This document shows, piece after piece, positions 37,668-46,755 of a DNA stretch of 59,795 bases (the first letter of the stretch is position 1; every line of letters starts with the position of its first letter). The position numbers were made by a program, and so were the translations under genes. Location: NCBI GenBank assembly GCA_943329845.2, contig CALQFM020000018.1:1-59795 (forward strand). Direction: 5' to 3'. Source of the DNA: Candidatus Kuenenia stuttgartensis. GTDB taxonomy: Bacteria; Pseudomonadota; Alphaproteobacteria; SMXS01. The notes under the pieces were generated by a model, which was not told where the DNA came from, did not search any database, and was given only the letters and a program-made list of their open reading frames with translations.

Positions 37668-38405
37668 TCAAATCATCGCCATGCCGCCGTTTACATGCAA
37701 TGTCTGGCCCGTCACATAGCCTGCCTCATCGGAGGCGAGATAGACCACGGCGGCGGCGATGTCCGGTCCCGAACCCATGCGGCCCGCGGGGATGCGGCCG
37801 ATCAGCGCCTCCCGCGCCGGGCCGGCGATGGCGTCGGTCATGGCGGTCTCGATGAAGCCCGGCGCAACGGCGTTGACCGTGATGTTGCGGCTCGCAACCT
37901 CCTGCGCCATGGACTTGGACATGCCGATCAGGCCGGCCTTCGACGCGGCGTAGTTCGCCTGCCCCGGATTGCCGGTGACGCCCACCACCGAGGTGATCGA
38001 GATGATGCGGCCGAACCGGCGCTTCATCATGCCGCGCAGTACGCCGCGCGACAGCTTGAAGGCGGCCTTGAGGTTGATGTCGATCACCGTGTCCCAGTCG
38101 TCGTCCTTGAGGCGCATGGCCAGGTTGTCGCGGGTGACGCCGGCATTGTTCACCAGGATGTCGACCTGGCCCATGGCGGCTTCCGCCTGGCCGATCAGCG
38201 CATCGACGGCGGCGCCGTCGCCCAGATTGCACGGCAGGATATGCACGCGCTCGCCCAGCGCGGCTGCCACTTCCTGCAGCGCGGCCTCGCGGGTGCCCGA
38301 GACGGCGACCGTGGCGCCCTGCGCGTGCAGCGCCTCGGCGATGGCGCGGCCGATGCCGCCGCTGGCGCCGGTCACAAGGGCCGTCTTGCCGGTAAGGTCG
38401 AACAT
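37668..38405 (-). CDS. fabG: 3-oxoacyl-[ACP] reductase
   Basis: 245 residues. SDR of fatty-acid elongation: GKTALVTGASGGIGRAIAEAL, ILVNNAGVTRDNLAMRLKDDDW, SITSVVGVTGNPGQANYAASKAG and a FabG-typical end GYVTGQTLHVNGGMAMI. The NNAGVTRDN and DxDW signatures distinguish it from generic SDRs. It lies ten bases after the fabD stop, same operon. Confidence 0.97.
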   Translation of the reverse strand: MFDLTGKTALVTGASGGIGRAIAEALHAQGATVAVSGTREAALQEVAAALGERVHILPCNLGDGAAVDALIGQAEAAMGQVDILVNNAGVTRDNLAMRLKDDDWDTVIDINLKAAFKLSRGVLRGMMKRRFGRIISITSVVGVTGNPGQANYAASKAGLIGMSKSMAQEVASRNITVNAVAPGFIETAMTDAIAGPAREALIGRIPAGRMGSGPDIAAAVVYLASDEAGYVTGQTLHVNGGMAMI

Positions 38406-38414
38406 CGGCTTCTC

Positions 38415-39356
38415 CTAGAGGGTCTTGAGCAACGCGTCGATCTCGTCGGGCGTTCCGGCGGCGCTGGCGGTCAACTCCTTGTTGATGCGCTTGGCCATGC
38501 CGGTCAGCGCCTTGCCCGCGCCCAGCTCGATCACCTCGGTGACGCCATTGGCGGCCATGTACTCGACGCATTCGCGCCAGCGGACCGAGCCGGTGACCTG
38601 CTCGACCAGCAGCTTGCGGATTTCATCCGGGTCCGACACCTGCGAGGCGGTGATGTTGGCGACCAGCGGCACGGCGGGCGCCTTGATGGCGACGGCGGCC
38701 AGCGCCTCGGCCATCTCCTCGGCGGCCGGCGCCATCAGCGCGCAATGGAACGGCGCGCTCACCGGCAGCAGCATGGAGCGGCGGGCGCCCTTCTCCTTGC
38801 CGATCTCGATGGCACGCTCGATGGCCTCGCGGTGACCGCTGATCACCACCTGTCCCGGCGCATTGTCGTTGGCGGCAGTGCAAACCTGGCCCTGCGCTGC
38901 CTCGGCGGCGATCTCGCGCGCCACGTCCAGGTCGACGCCGAGCAGTGCCGCCATGGCGCCGACGCCCACCGGCACGGCGCGCTGCATGGCCATGCCGCGG
39001 CGCTTCAGCAAGCGGGCGGTGTCGGCCAGGGTGAAGCTGCCGGCGGCGGCCAGCGCCGAATACTCGCCCAGCGAGTGGCCGGCGACGAAGCGCGCCTTCT
39101 GCGCCAGGTTCACGCCGGCTTCCTTCTCCAGGATGCGCATGACCGCCACGCTCACCGCCATCAGCGCCGGTTGGGCGTTCTCGGTCAGGATGAGCTGGTC
39201 CTCTGGTCCGCTGAACATCAGCTTCGACAGGCTCTGGCCCAGCGCCTCGTCGACTTCCTGGAACACCTCGCGCGCCGTGGCCGAAGCCTCCGCCAGCGCC
39301 TGGCCCATGCCGACGGCCTGGCTGCCCTGGCCGGGAAACGTGAATGCTCGGGTCAT
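38415..39356 (-). CDS. fabD: malonyl-CoA-[ACP] transacylase
   Basis: 313 residues from MTRAFTFPGQGSQAVGMG (ATG 39356); an ATG two codons upstream (39362) is possible. Nucleophile Ser95 in GHSLGEYSALAAAG, His in SAPFHCALM, and an N-terminal GQGSQ oxyanion element. It loads malonyl groups on ACP. First gene of the fab operon, with a sigma-70-like promoter at 39399-39426. Confidence 0.97.
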   Translation of the reverse strand: MTRAFTFPGQGSQAVGMGQALAEASATAREVFQEVDEALGQSLSKLMFSGPEDQLILTENAQPALMAVSVAVMRILEKEAGVNLAQKARFVAGHSLGEYSALAAAGSFTLADTARLLKRRGMAMQRAVPVGVGAMAALLGVDLDVAREIAAEAAQGQVCTAANDNAPGQVVISGHREAIERAIEIGKEKGARRSMLLPVSAPFHCALMAPAAEEMAEALAAVAIKAPAVPLVANITASQVSDPDEIRKLLVEQVTGSVRWRECVEYMAANGVTEVIELGAGKALTGMAKRINKELTASAAGTPDEIDALLKTL

Positions 39357-39398
39357 GTACATCCGATCCGTTGTTGCGGGTCCCCAAGAAGCGCGCCA

Positions 39399-39426
39399 CA
39401 GATAACGCCTCTCCGGCTCGTGTCAA
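39399..39426 (-). promoter_or_regulatory. housekeeping promoter of the fabD operon
   Basis: On the minus strand TTGACA (39426-39421), a 16-base spacer and TATCTG (39404-39399). The -35 is perfect and the -10 shares TAT. A transcript would start about 35-40 bases before fabD. It is back to back with the rpsF promoter. Confidence 0.5.
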
Positions 39427-39453
39427 GCGCCCGACAGAGAATGCAGTCCACGC

Positions 39454-39481
39454 TTGTCAGAGGGAAGTTTTTCCGTATAGT
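39454..39481 (+). promoter_or_regulatory. housekeeping promoter of rpsF-rpsR-rplI
   Basis: TTGTCA (39454-39459), 16-base spacer, TATAGT (39476-39481). It would give an 80-base leader before rpsF, long enough for the S6:S18 autoregulatory structure known in other bacteria, though I could not draw that structure with confidence. Confidence 0.55.
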
Positions 39482-39568
39482 GCGCGCCTTCGCTCCTTGC
39501 CGGTACATGCCGGCTATGCCTGTGCGGCCCGACGGCGGCAGGCAGTGTAACAGCCAGAAGGAGTCCAT

Positions 39569-39937
39569 ATGGCTTACTACGAGCACGTGCTGATCGCGCG
39601 GCAGGATATTTCCAGCCAGGCGGTCGACCAGCTGGCGGAAGAATTCGCCGGCATCATTACCGCCAACGGCGGTCAGGTCACCAAGACCGAGAACTGGGGC
39701 CTTCGGACCCTCGCCTACCGGATCAAGAAGAACCGGAAGGGCCACTACGTCATGATGAACATCGACGCCCCGCCCGCCGCGGTCGCCGAGATGGAGCGCC
39801 TCGAGAAGATCAACGAGGACATCGTGCGCGCCATGACCATCCGCGTCGAAGAGCTGGACGCCGAACCGTCGCCGGTTCTGCGTGTCCGCGACGACCGTGA
39901 CGACCGCCGCGGCGGTCGTGAAGGAGGACGCTTCTAA
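39569..39937 (+). CDS. rpsF: 30S ribosomal protein S6
   Basis: 122 residues. [76 protein letters not shown] is classic S6. The Asp/Arg-rich tail ([13 protein letters not shown]) is a class-typical extension. Strong AAGGAG before the ATG. Its stop overlaps rpsR (TAATG). Confidence 0.97.
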   Translation: MAYYEHVLIARQDISSQAVDQLAEEFAGIITANGGQVTKTENWGLRTLAYRIKKNRKGHYVMMNIDAPPAAVAEMERLEKINEDIVRAMTIRVEELDAEPSPVLRVRDDRDDRRGGREGGRF

Positions 39938-40188
39938 TGTCATCCGCAGCCCGTCCGCGCACCGCGCGCCGCCCGTTCTTCCGCCGCCGCAAGAGCTGCC
40001 CGTTCACCGGGCCGAACGCGCCGAAGATCGATTACAAGGATGTGAAGCTCCTGCAGCGCTACGTTTCCGAGCGCGGCAAGATCGTCCCCAGCCGCATCAC
40101 GGCCGTCTCGGCCAAGAAGCAGCGTGAGCTTGCCCGCGCCATCAAGCGCGCCCGCAACATCGCCCTGCTTCCCTACGTCCTGCAATAG
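39937..40188 (+). CDS. rpsR: 30S ribosomal protein S18
   Basis: 83 residues. [65 protein letters not shown] is the S18 signature. It pairs with S6 on the platform. ATG shares a base with the rpsF stop and AAGGAGG lies inside the end of rpsF, so the pair is translationally coupled. Confidence 0.98.
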   Translation: MSSAARPRTARRPFFRRRKSCPFTGPNAPKIDYKDVKLLQRYVSERGKIVPSRITAVSAKKQRELARAIKRARNIALLPYVLQ

Positions 40189-40197
40189 GAGAGCCCG

Positions 40198-40767
40198 ATG
40201 CAAGTCGTACTGCTTGAGCGGGTCGAAAAACTCGGCCAGATGGGCGATGTCGTCACCGTAAAGGATGGCTTCGCCCGCAACTTCCTGCTGCCGAAGAAGA
40301 AGGCGCTGCGCGCCACCACCACCAACCTCGAGTCCTTCAAGGCGCGCCGCGCCCAGCTCGAGGCGTCGAACCTGGAGCGCCGTAAGGACGCCGAGGCCGT
40401 CGCCGAGAAGATGGAAGGCGCCCGTGTCGTCATCCTGCGCCAGGCCGGCGAGAGCGACCACCTCTACGGTTCGGTCAGCCCGCGCGACATCGCCGACGCG
40501 CTGAAGGAAGCCGGCTACACCGTCGAGCGGAACCAGGTCGACCTGGACCGTCCGATCAAGACCACCGGGCGCCACGAGATCCGCGTGTTCCTGCACCCGG
40601 AAGTCGCCATCACCGTGGCCGTTGTCGTCGCCCGTTCCGAGGCCGACGCCAGCAACATGGACCGCAAGCCCGAGGCCGCCGCCGCCGAGGACATGTTCGA
40701 GAGCGAGGAACTCGCCCGTCATGCCACCGACGACCTGGCCGAGGATGAGGCTGAAGAAGACGAATAG
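40198..40767 (+). CDS. rplI: 50S ribosomal protein L9
   Basis: 189 residues. N domain [36 protein letters not shown], long helix, and C domain beginning [14 protein letters not shown]. It is about 40 residues longer than E. coli L9 because of an acidic tail ([23 protein letters not shown]), common in alphaproteobacteria. A strong terminator follows 80 bases later. Confidence 0.97.
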   Translation: MQVVLLERVEKLGQMGDVVTVKDGFARNFLLPKKKALRATTTNLESFKARRAQLEASNLERRKDAEAVAEKMEGARVVILRQAGESDHLYGSVSPRDIADALKEAGYTVERNQVDLDRPIKTTGRHEIRVFLHPEVAITVAVVVARSEADASNMDRKPEAAAAEDMFESEELARHATDDLAEDEAEEDE

Positions 40768-40848
40768 GTTTTTCTTAAGGAAGACGACCTGAACCATCGT
40801 CTCCAACAATAAAAACAAACAATAAGAAAACTGAGGAAACTCCCGAGG

Positions 40849-40874
40849 GGCGGCGCAAGCCGCCTTTCTTTTTG
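40849..40874 (+). terminator. intrinsic terminator of the ribosomal-protein operon
   Basis: GGCGGC (40849-40854), loop GCAA and GCCGCC (40859-40864), followed by TTTCTTTTTG. A 6-bp GC stem with a stable GNRA tetraloop and U tract is a textbook rho-independent terminator downstream of rplI. Confidence 0.88.
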
Positions 40875-40964
40875 CCCACGCCGCATCGCCAACCAGCCCT
40901 TTCCGCTTGAGATGGCGCGGTTCCGCTGGCTACTGTTGGTCGATCGATCAAACGGGAGAAAACG

Positions 40965-41423
40965 ATGGACTACCAGGTCGAGAAGGCCGGCGCCGAGCTG
41001 TCGCCGTCGCAGATTGCCGCCCAGTTGGCGTGCGCCAACGTGCTGACGGTCTTCATCCACCTGATCGACGAGAACAGGTCGCTCGAACTCGTAGACCTGT
41101 TCTCGGAAGATGGCGTCATGGAGGCAGTGCCCCATGCCTTCAACGGCCGCAAGCAGATCCGGGAGTTCCTGGCGTCGCGGGCCGGCGGTGCGCCAACCCG
41201 GCGCACGGTCCATGTGCTGTCCAATTCCGCTTTCCGGCACGTGTCGGATCGCGAGGTGCACTGTACCTCGGTGATGACCGTCTTTGCTTATGACGCGTCA
41301 CAGTCGGCGGCCAACCTGATACCGGACTCGCTGTGCAAGCTGGAGGACAGGTTCGTGAAGGATCCGGACGGCGTCTGGCGGTTCGGCCATCACCGACGCA
41401 GTTTCATCGTCCAGAACGGCTGA
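40965..41423 (+). CDS. SnoaL-like/NTF2-fold protein
   Basis: 152 residues with GGGAG before the ATG. The pattern of a leading helix (LSPSQIAAQLACANVLTVFIHLIDENR), LVDLFSEDGVMEAVPHAFNGRKQIREFLASR, TRRTVHVLSNSAF and a final strand PDGVWRFGHHRRSFI is the SnoaL-like nuclear-transport-factor-2 fold. Such proteins act as isomerases, hydratases or ligand binders; the substrate cannot be predicted. Single-gene unit between the rplI terminator and dnaB. Confidence 0.78.
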   Translation: MDYQVEKAGAELSPSQIAAQLACANVLTVFIHLIDENRSLELVDLFSEDGVMEAVPHAFNGRKQIREFLASRAGGAPTRRTVHVLSNSAFRHVSDREVHCTSVMTVFAYDASQSAANLIPDSLCKLEDRFVKDPDGVWRFGHHRRSFIVQNG

Positions 41424-41546
41424 GTCGCTTCACGAGAGAAACTCCCGAAAAGTTCGCTCGGCCGGTGAACCCGGGGTGCCTCGATGGCGTTTGAGTCCGG
41501 TTTCACCGTGTCCGCCACGGAACGCTGACCGATCACCTGTCCCCGT

Positions 41547-41566
41547 TTTTCCACACCTGTGGATAA
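41547..41566. promoter_or_regulatory. paired, face-to-face DnaA boxes upstream of dnaB
   Basis: TTTTCCACA (41547-41555) on the plus strand and TTATCCACA (the reverse complement of TGTGGATAA, 41558-41566) on the minus strand, separated by two bases. The second is a perfect match to the strict DnaA box; the first has one mismatch. Together they make a near-palindrome about 107 bases before the dnaB start. Confidence 0.6.
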
Positions 41567-41672
41567 ATCCCCTGTGTAGGAAATCAAGTTCCTGATATGT
41601 TCACGAGACGGGGTGCCTGCGGTCATGCTCAATAGCGAGCCTTCCGCTCCAGCTAACCGAGGACAAGCGCCC

Positions 41673-43172
41673 ATGCCGTCAGGATTCCAGGAAAGCGCCC
41701 AGCTTGCCGGCTTCGACTCGCCGCAGGGCTATGCAGGGCTGCCGCACAATCTGGAGGTCGAACAGGCGTTGATCGGCGCGATCCTCGTCAACAACGATGC
41801 CTCCAACCGGGTGTCGTTCCTGACGGCGGATCATTTCTTCGACCCGCTGCACCAGCGCATCTACGCCACGGCCATGCGGCTGATCGAGCGCGGCCAGCTG
41901 GCGATCCCCGCGACCCTGAAGACCTATCTGGAAGCAGACGCGGGCCTGAAGGAGGTCGGCGGGCCGCAATATCTTGCCCGGCTGGCCGCCGCCGCGACCT
42001 CGCTGCTCCATGCCGAGGAATATGGCCGGACGATCTACGACCTGTCGCTGCGCCGCCAGCTGATCCTGATCGGCGAGGAAACGGTACAGAACGCCACCGA
42101 CGGCGATACCGAGAACCCGGCCATCCACCAGATCGAGCAGGTCGAGCAGAAGCTGTTCAACCTGGCCGAAAGCGGTCAGGCGGAAGAAGGTTTCAAGCCG
42201 TTTTCCCGTTCGCTGGGCGTCGCCATCGAGAACATCGAGGCGGCGCACAAGCGCGAGGGCAAGCTGACCGGGGTTTCCACCGGCATGCGCGCCTTGGACG
42301 AGTTGCTCGGCGGCCTGCACAGGTCGGACCTGATCATCCTCGCCGGCCGTCCGTCCATGGGAAAGACGGCGCTGGCCACCAACATCGCCTTCAACGCGGC
42401 GAGGCGCTGGCAACGCTCCAAAGTGGAAGGCGAGGATCCGGTGAAGGGCGGCGGCGCGGTGGTCGGCTTCTTCTCGCTGGAAATGTCGGCCGAGCAGCTG
42501 GCGGCCCGCATGCTGTCCGAGCAGGCCGACATTCCCTCGGAAAAACTGCGCCGTGGCGACATGACCTCCGACCAGTTCCGCGCCCTTGTCCGCGCGTCGC
42601 AGGAAATCGAGGACATCCCGCTGTTCATCGACGACACGCCCGCCCTGTCGATCGCCGGCGTGATGTCCCGCGCCCGGCGGCTGAAGCGGCAGCACAATCT
42701 GGGCATGGTGGTGATCGACTACCTGCAGCTTGCCCGCCCGTCCGGCCAGCAGAAGACCGAGAACCGGGTGCAGGAGGTTTCCGAAATCACTCGTGGACTC
42801 AAGGCCTTGGCAAAAACACTTAACGTTCCGGTGCTGGCCCTGTCGCAGCTCAGCCGCTCGGTCGAACAGCGCGAGGACAAACGGCCCCAGCTTGCCGACC
42901 TGCGCGAATCCGGCTCGATCGAGCAGGACGCCGACGTGGTCATGTTCGTCTACCGCGACGAGTACTATCACGAGCGCCGCCAGCCCGAGATGGGCACGCC
43001 CGCCCACCAGGAGTGGCTGGAGCGCGGCGAACGCATCCGCGGCGTGGCCGAGGTGATCATCGGCAAGCAGCGTCACGGCCCCACCGGCGTCGCGCGCTTG
43101 CACTTCACCAAGGAAACCACCAAGTTCGGCGATCTCGCGGAAATGGACCACTTGCCGGATCGTACGTTTTGA
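41673..43172 (+). CDS. dnaB: replicative DNA helicase
   Basis: 499 residues from ATG 41673, chosen because GAGGA sits 9 bases upstream; ATG 41625 is the alternative. N-terminal helical domain (GLPHNLEVEQALIGAILVNN, LHQRIYATAMRLIERG) and RecA-like motor: AGRPSMGKTALATN (Walker A), FFSLEMSAEQLAARML, MVVIDYLQLARP (Walker B), LSQLSRSVEQREDKRPQL and SGSIEQDADVVMFVYRDEYY. It unwinds DNA ahead of the fork. No intein. The stop overlaps the next gene. Confidence 0.97.
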   Translation: MPSGFQESAQLAGFDSPQGYAGLPHNLEVEQALIGAILVNNDASNRVSFLTADHFFDPLHQRIYATAMRLIERGQLAIPATLKTYLEADAGLKEVGGPQYLARLAAAATSLLHAEEYGRTIYDLSLRRQLILIGEETVQNATDGDTENPAIHQIEQVEQKLFNLAESGQAEEGFKPFSRSLGVAIENIEAAHKREGKLTGVSTGMRALDELLGGLHRSDLIILAGRPSMGKTALATNIAFNAARRWQRSKVEGEDPVKGGGAVVGFFSLEMSAEQLAARMLSEQADIPSEKLRRGDMTSDQFRALVRASQEIEDIPLFIDDTPALSIAGVMSRARRLKRQHNLGMVVIDYLQLARPSGQQKTENRVQEVSEITRGLKALAKTLNVPVLALSQLSRSVEQREDKRPQLADLRESGSIEQDADVVMFVYRDEYYHERRQPEMGTPAHQEWLERGERIRGVAEVIIGKQRHGPTGVARLHFTKETTKFGDLAEMDHLPDRTF

Positions 43173-43954
43173 CCACAGCCACCAATCCCGTCGCCAATAT
43201 CGGCCGCGCCACGCTGGACTTCCTGGCCGACGTGGGCCGGATCTGCATCTTCGCCGCCCAGTCGCTGCTCGCGGTGTTCACGCCGCCCTTCTACCTCGCC
43301 AATCTTGGGCGACAGCTCCTGTCGGTGGGCTTCTATTCCCTGCCCGTCGTCGGCCTCACCGCCCTGTTCACCGGCGCGGTGCTGGCACAGCAGATCTATA
43401 TCGGCACCGGCCGCTTCAACGCCGAATCCACGGTGCCGACCATCGTCGTGTTCGGCATCACCCGTGAACTGGGTCCGGTGATCGCCAGCCTGATGGTGGC
43501 CGGGCGCGTCGCCGCCGCCATGGCCGCTGAACTGGGCACCATGCGGGTGACCGAGCAGATTGACGCGCTCACCACCCTCGCGACCAATCCGTTCCGCTAC
43601 CTGATCGCGCCGCGTGTCCTGGCGGCGACCCTGATGCTGCCGATCCTGGTGCTGATCGGCGACATCATCGGCGTCATGGGCGGCTGGCTGCTCTCGACCA
43701 CCGTGCTGGGATACAATTCGGTCGGCTATCTGCAGCGCTCGATGGATTTCCTCGAGACCTGGGACGTGATTTCGGGCCTGATCAAGGCTGGTGTCTTCGG
43801 CTTCATCATCGCATTGATGGGCTGCTACCAGGGTTTCAACAGCAGCGGCGGCGCCCAGGGCGTGGGCCGGGCGACCACCAACGCAGTCGTATCGGCCTCG
43901 ATCCTGATCCTGGCGGCCAACTACATCATCACCTCCATCGTGTTCACCGACTGA
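43169..43954 (+). CDS. MlaE-family ABC lipid-transport permease
   Basis: 261 residues from TTG 43169, which overlaps the dnaB stop (TTGA). Permease with about five membrane helices and the MlaE core SVGFYSLPVVGLTALFTGAVLAQQIY, TRELGPVIASLMVAGRVAAAMAAELGTMRVTEQIDAL, RYLIAPRVLAATLMLPIL. It belongs to retrograde phospholipid or ABC organic-solvent transport systems. No other start codon fits the frame. Paired with the ATPase at 43954. Confidence 0.92.
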   Translation: MTTATNPVANIGRATLDFLADVGRICIFAAQSLLAVFTPPFYLANLGRQLLSVGFYSLPVVGLTALFTGAVLAQQIYIGTGRFNAESTVPTIVVFGITRELGPVIASLMVAGRVAAAMAAELGTMRVTEQIDALTTLATNPFRYLIAPRVLAATLMLPILVLIGDIIGVMGGWLLSTTVLGYNSVGYLQRSMDFLETWDVISGLIKAGVFGFIIALMGCYQGFNSSGGAQGVGRATTNAVVSASILILAANYIITSIVFTD

Positions 43955-44727
43955 TGGCCACGCCCAAGCTCAGCCTGCAGGACGTGCACAAGCGTTTCGG
44001 CAGCAAGGTCGTGCTCGACGGAGTCAGCCTCGACGTCTATCCCGGCGAATCGGTGGTCGTGATGGGCGGCTCCGGCACGGGCAAGTCGGTGATGCTGAAA
44101 TGCGTGCTGGGCCTGATCCAGCCGGACAGCGGACGGATACTGCTCGACGGGAACGACATCACCCATGTTCATGGCCGCGAGCGTGAGCATCTGCTGCGCC
44201 GCTTCGGCATGTTGTTCCAGGGCGGCGCGCTGTTCGACAGCCTGCGGGTGTGGCGCAATGTCTCCTTCGGGCTGATTTCGGCCCAGCGGATGCGCAAGCG
44301 TGATGCGCGCGCCAGGGCCGTCGAGATCCTCGCCAAGGTCGGCCTCGGCCCGGAAGTGGGCGACCTGCGGCCCGCCGAGCTGTCGGGCGGCATGCAAAAG
44401 CGCGTGGCGCTGGCACGCGCCATCGCGACCAACCCGGAAATCATCTTCTTCGACGAGCCGACCGCCGGCCTCGATCCGATCATGGCGGATGTGATCAACA
44501 AGCTGATCATCGAACGGGTACGCGATCTGGGCGCGACCGCGCTCACCATCACCCACGACATGGCCAGCGCCCGCAAGATCGCCGATCGCATCGGCATGCT
44601 GCATGGCGGCAAGATCATCTGGATCGGTCCTGCCGCCGAGGTCGATCATTCCGGCAACCCCTATGTGGAGCAGTTCATCCACGGCCGCGCCGAAGGGCCG
44701 ATCACCATGGCCGTGCGGAGGCAATAG
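43954..44727 (+). CDS. MlaF-family ABC ATPase
   Basis: 257 residues starting inside the permease stop (TGATG). Walker A GGSGTGKSVMLKCVLG, signature LSGGMQKRVALARAIA, Walker B IIFFDEPTAGLDP, and the H-loop THDMASA, all intact. Q-loop FQGGALFDSLRVWRNVSF is MlaF-like. It powers the MlaE permease. The usual MlaD substrate-binding subunit is not in the window. Confidence 0.93.
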   Translation: MATPKLSLQDVHKRFGSKVVLDGVSLDVYPGESVVVMGGSGTGKSVMLKCVLGLIQPDSGRILLDGNDITHVHGREREHLLRRFGMLFQGGALFDSLRVWRNVSFGLISAQRMRKRDARARAVEILAKVGLGPEVGDLRPAELSGGMQKRVALARAIATNPEIIFFDEPTAGLDPIMADVINKLIIERVRDLGATALTITHDMASARKIADRIGMLHGGKIIWIGPAAEVDHSGNPYVEQFIHGRAEGPITMAVRRQ

Positions 44728-46080
<1,353 letters not shown>

Positions 46081-46087
46081 GGGGTCC

Positions 46088-46654
46088 ATGGAAAGCATCG
46101 CCACTCTCGATATCGTCATCGTCGCCGTGGTCGGCCTGTCGGCCATCATCGGCATGTACCGGGGCCTGGTTCGCGAGATTCTGTCGCTGGCGGCGTGGAT
46201 CGGCGCGGGCTGGATCGCCCTCACCCTCTACGAGCCTGCCAAGGAACTGATCAAGCGCTGGATCGACGATCCGCAATGGGCGGGGGTCGTCGCCGGCGCG
46301 GGGCTGTTCGTACTGGCGCTGGTGGCGCTGCTGATCATCGCCGGCTACCTGTCGCGCAACACCAAGCGCGCCAGCCTGCTGGGGCCGGCGAACCGCATGC
46401 TCGGCGTCATCTTCGGCATTCTGCGCGGCGGCGTGGTCGTCGCGCTGGTCTATATCGCCGCGGTTCACATCACCGGTCTTTACGAGGATGAAGGCGCCGA
46501 CGAGAAGGCAAATCCCAAATGGGTGGAAAGTTCGCGCCTGTTGCCCCATGTAAGGGCCGCGGCGCAGGTAATCGAACGCCTGGTGCCCGAGAAGATGCGG
46601 CCTGCCCCCAAGAAAAAACGGCAGGCCCCCCACGACGAATCGGAGGTGCTGTAG
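46088..46654 (+). CDS. cvpA: CvpA family membrane protein
   Basis: 188 residues, GAGGGG before the ATG. Four membrane helices begin LDIVIVAVVGLSAIIGMYRGLVREILSLAAWIGAGWIAL, which is the CvpA signature, and the C-terminal third is soluble and Lys-rich (PAPKKKRQAP). CvpA affects envelope homeostasis and colicin V production. The cvpA-purF arrangement is conserved widely. Confidence 0.92.
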   Translation: MESIATLDIVIVAVVGLSAIIGMYRGLVREILSLAAWIGAGWIALTLYEPAKELIKRWIDDPQWAGVVAGAGLFVLALVALLIIAGYLSRNTKRASLLGPANRMLGVIFGILRGGVVVALVYIAAVHITGLYEDEGADEKANPKWVESSRLLPHVRAAAQVIERLVPEKMRPAPKKKRQAPHDESEVL

Positions 46655-46667
46655 GTGCATTCGGGAA

Positions 46668-46696
46668 CTGACAGGGTACGGGAATCGAGCTATACA
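46668..46696 (+). promoter_or_regulatory. purF promoter
   Basis: CTGACA (46668-46673), 17-base spacer, TATACA (46691-46696). Five of six match at each hexamer and the spacing is ideal. Leader about 53 bases to the GTG at 46756. No purine riboswitch or PurR box is evident. Confidence 0.5.
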
Positions 46697-46755
46697 CCCG
46701 GACGACGGCAGATACCGAACCTGCTTGAGAGGCAACCGGCGGAGTCAGGGCCGAA

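Noticed and set aside
46655-46755. Purine riboswitch or PurR site in the purF leader
   Set aside because: No xpt-like core or dyad seen in the 101 bases; only a sigma-70 promoter is supported.
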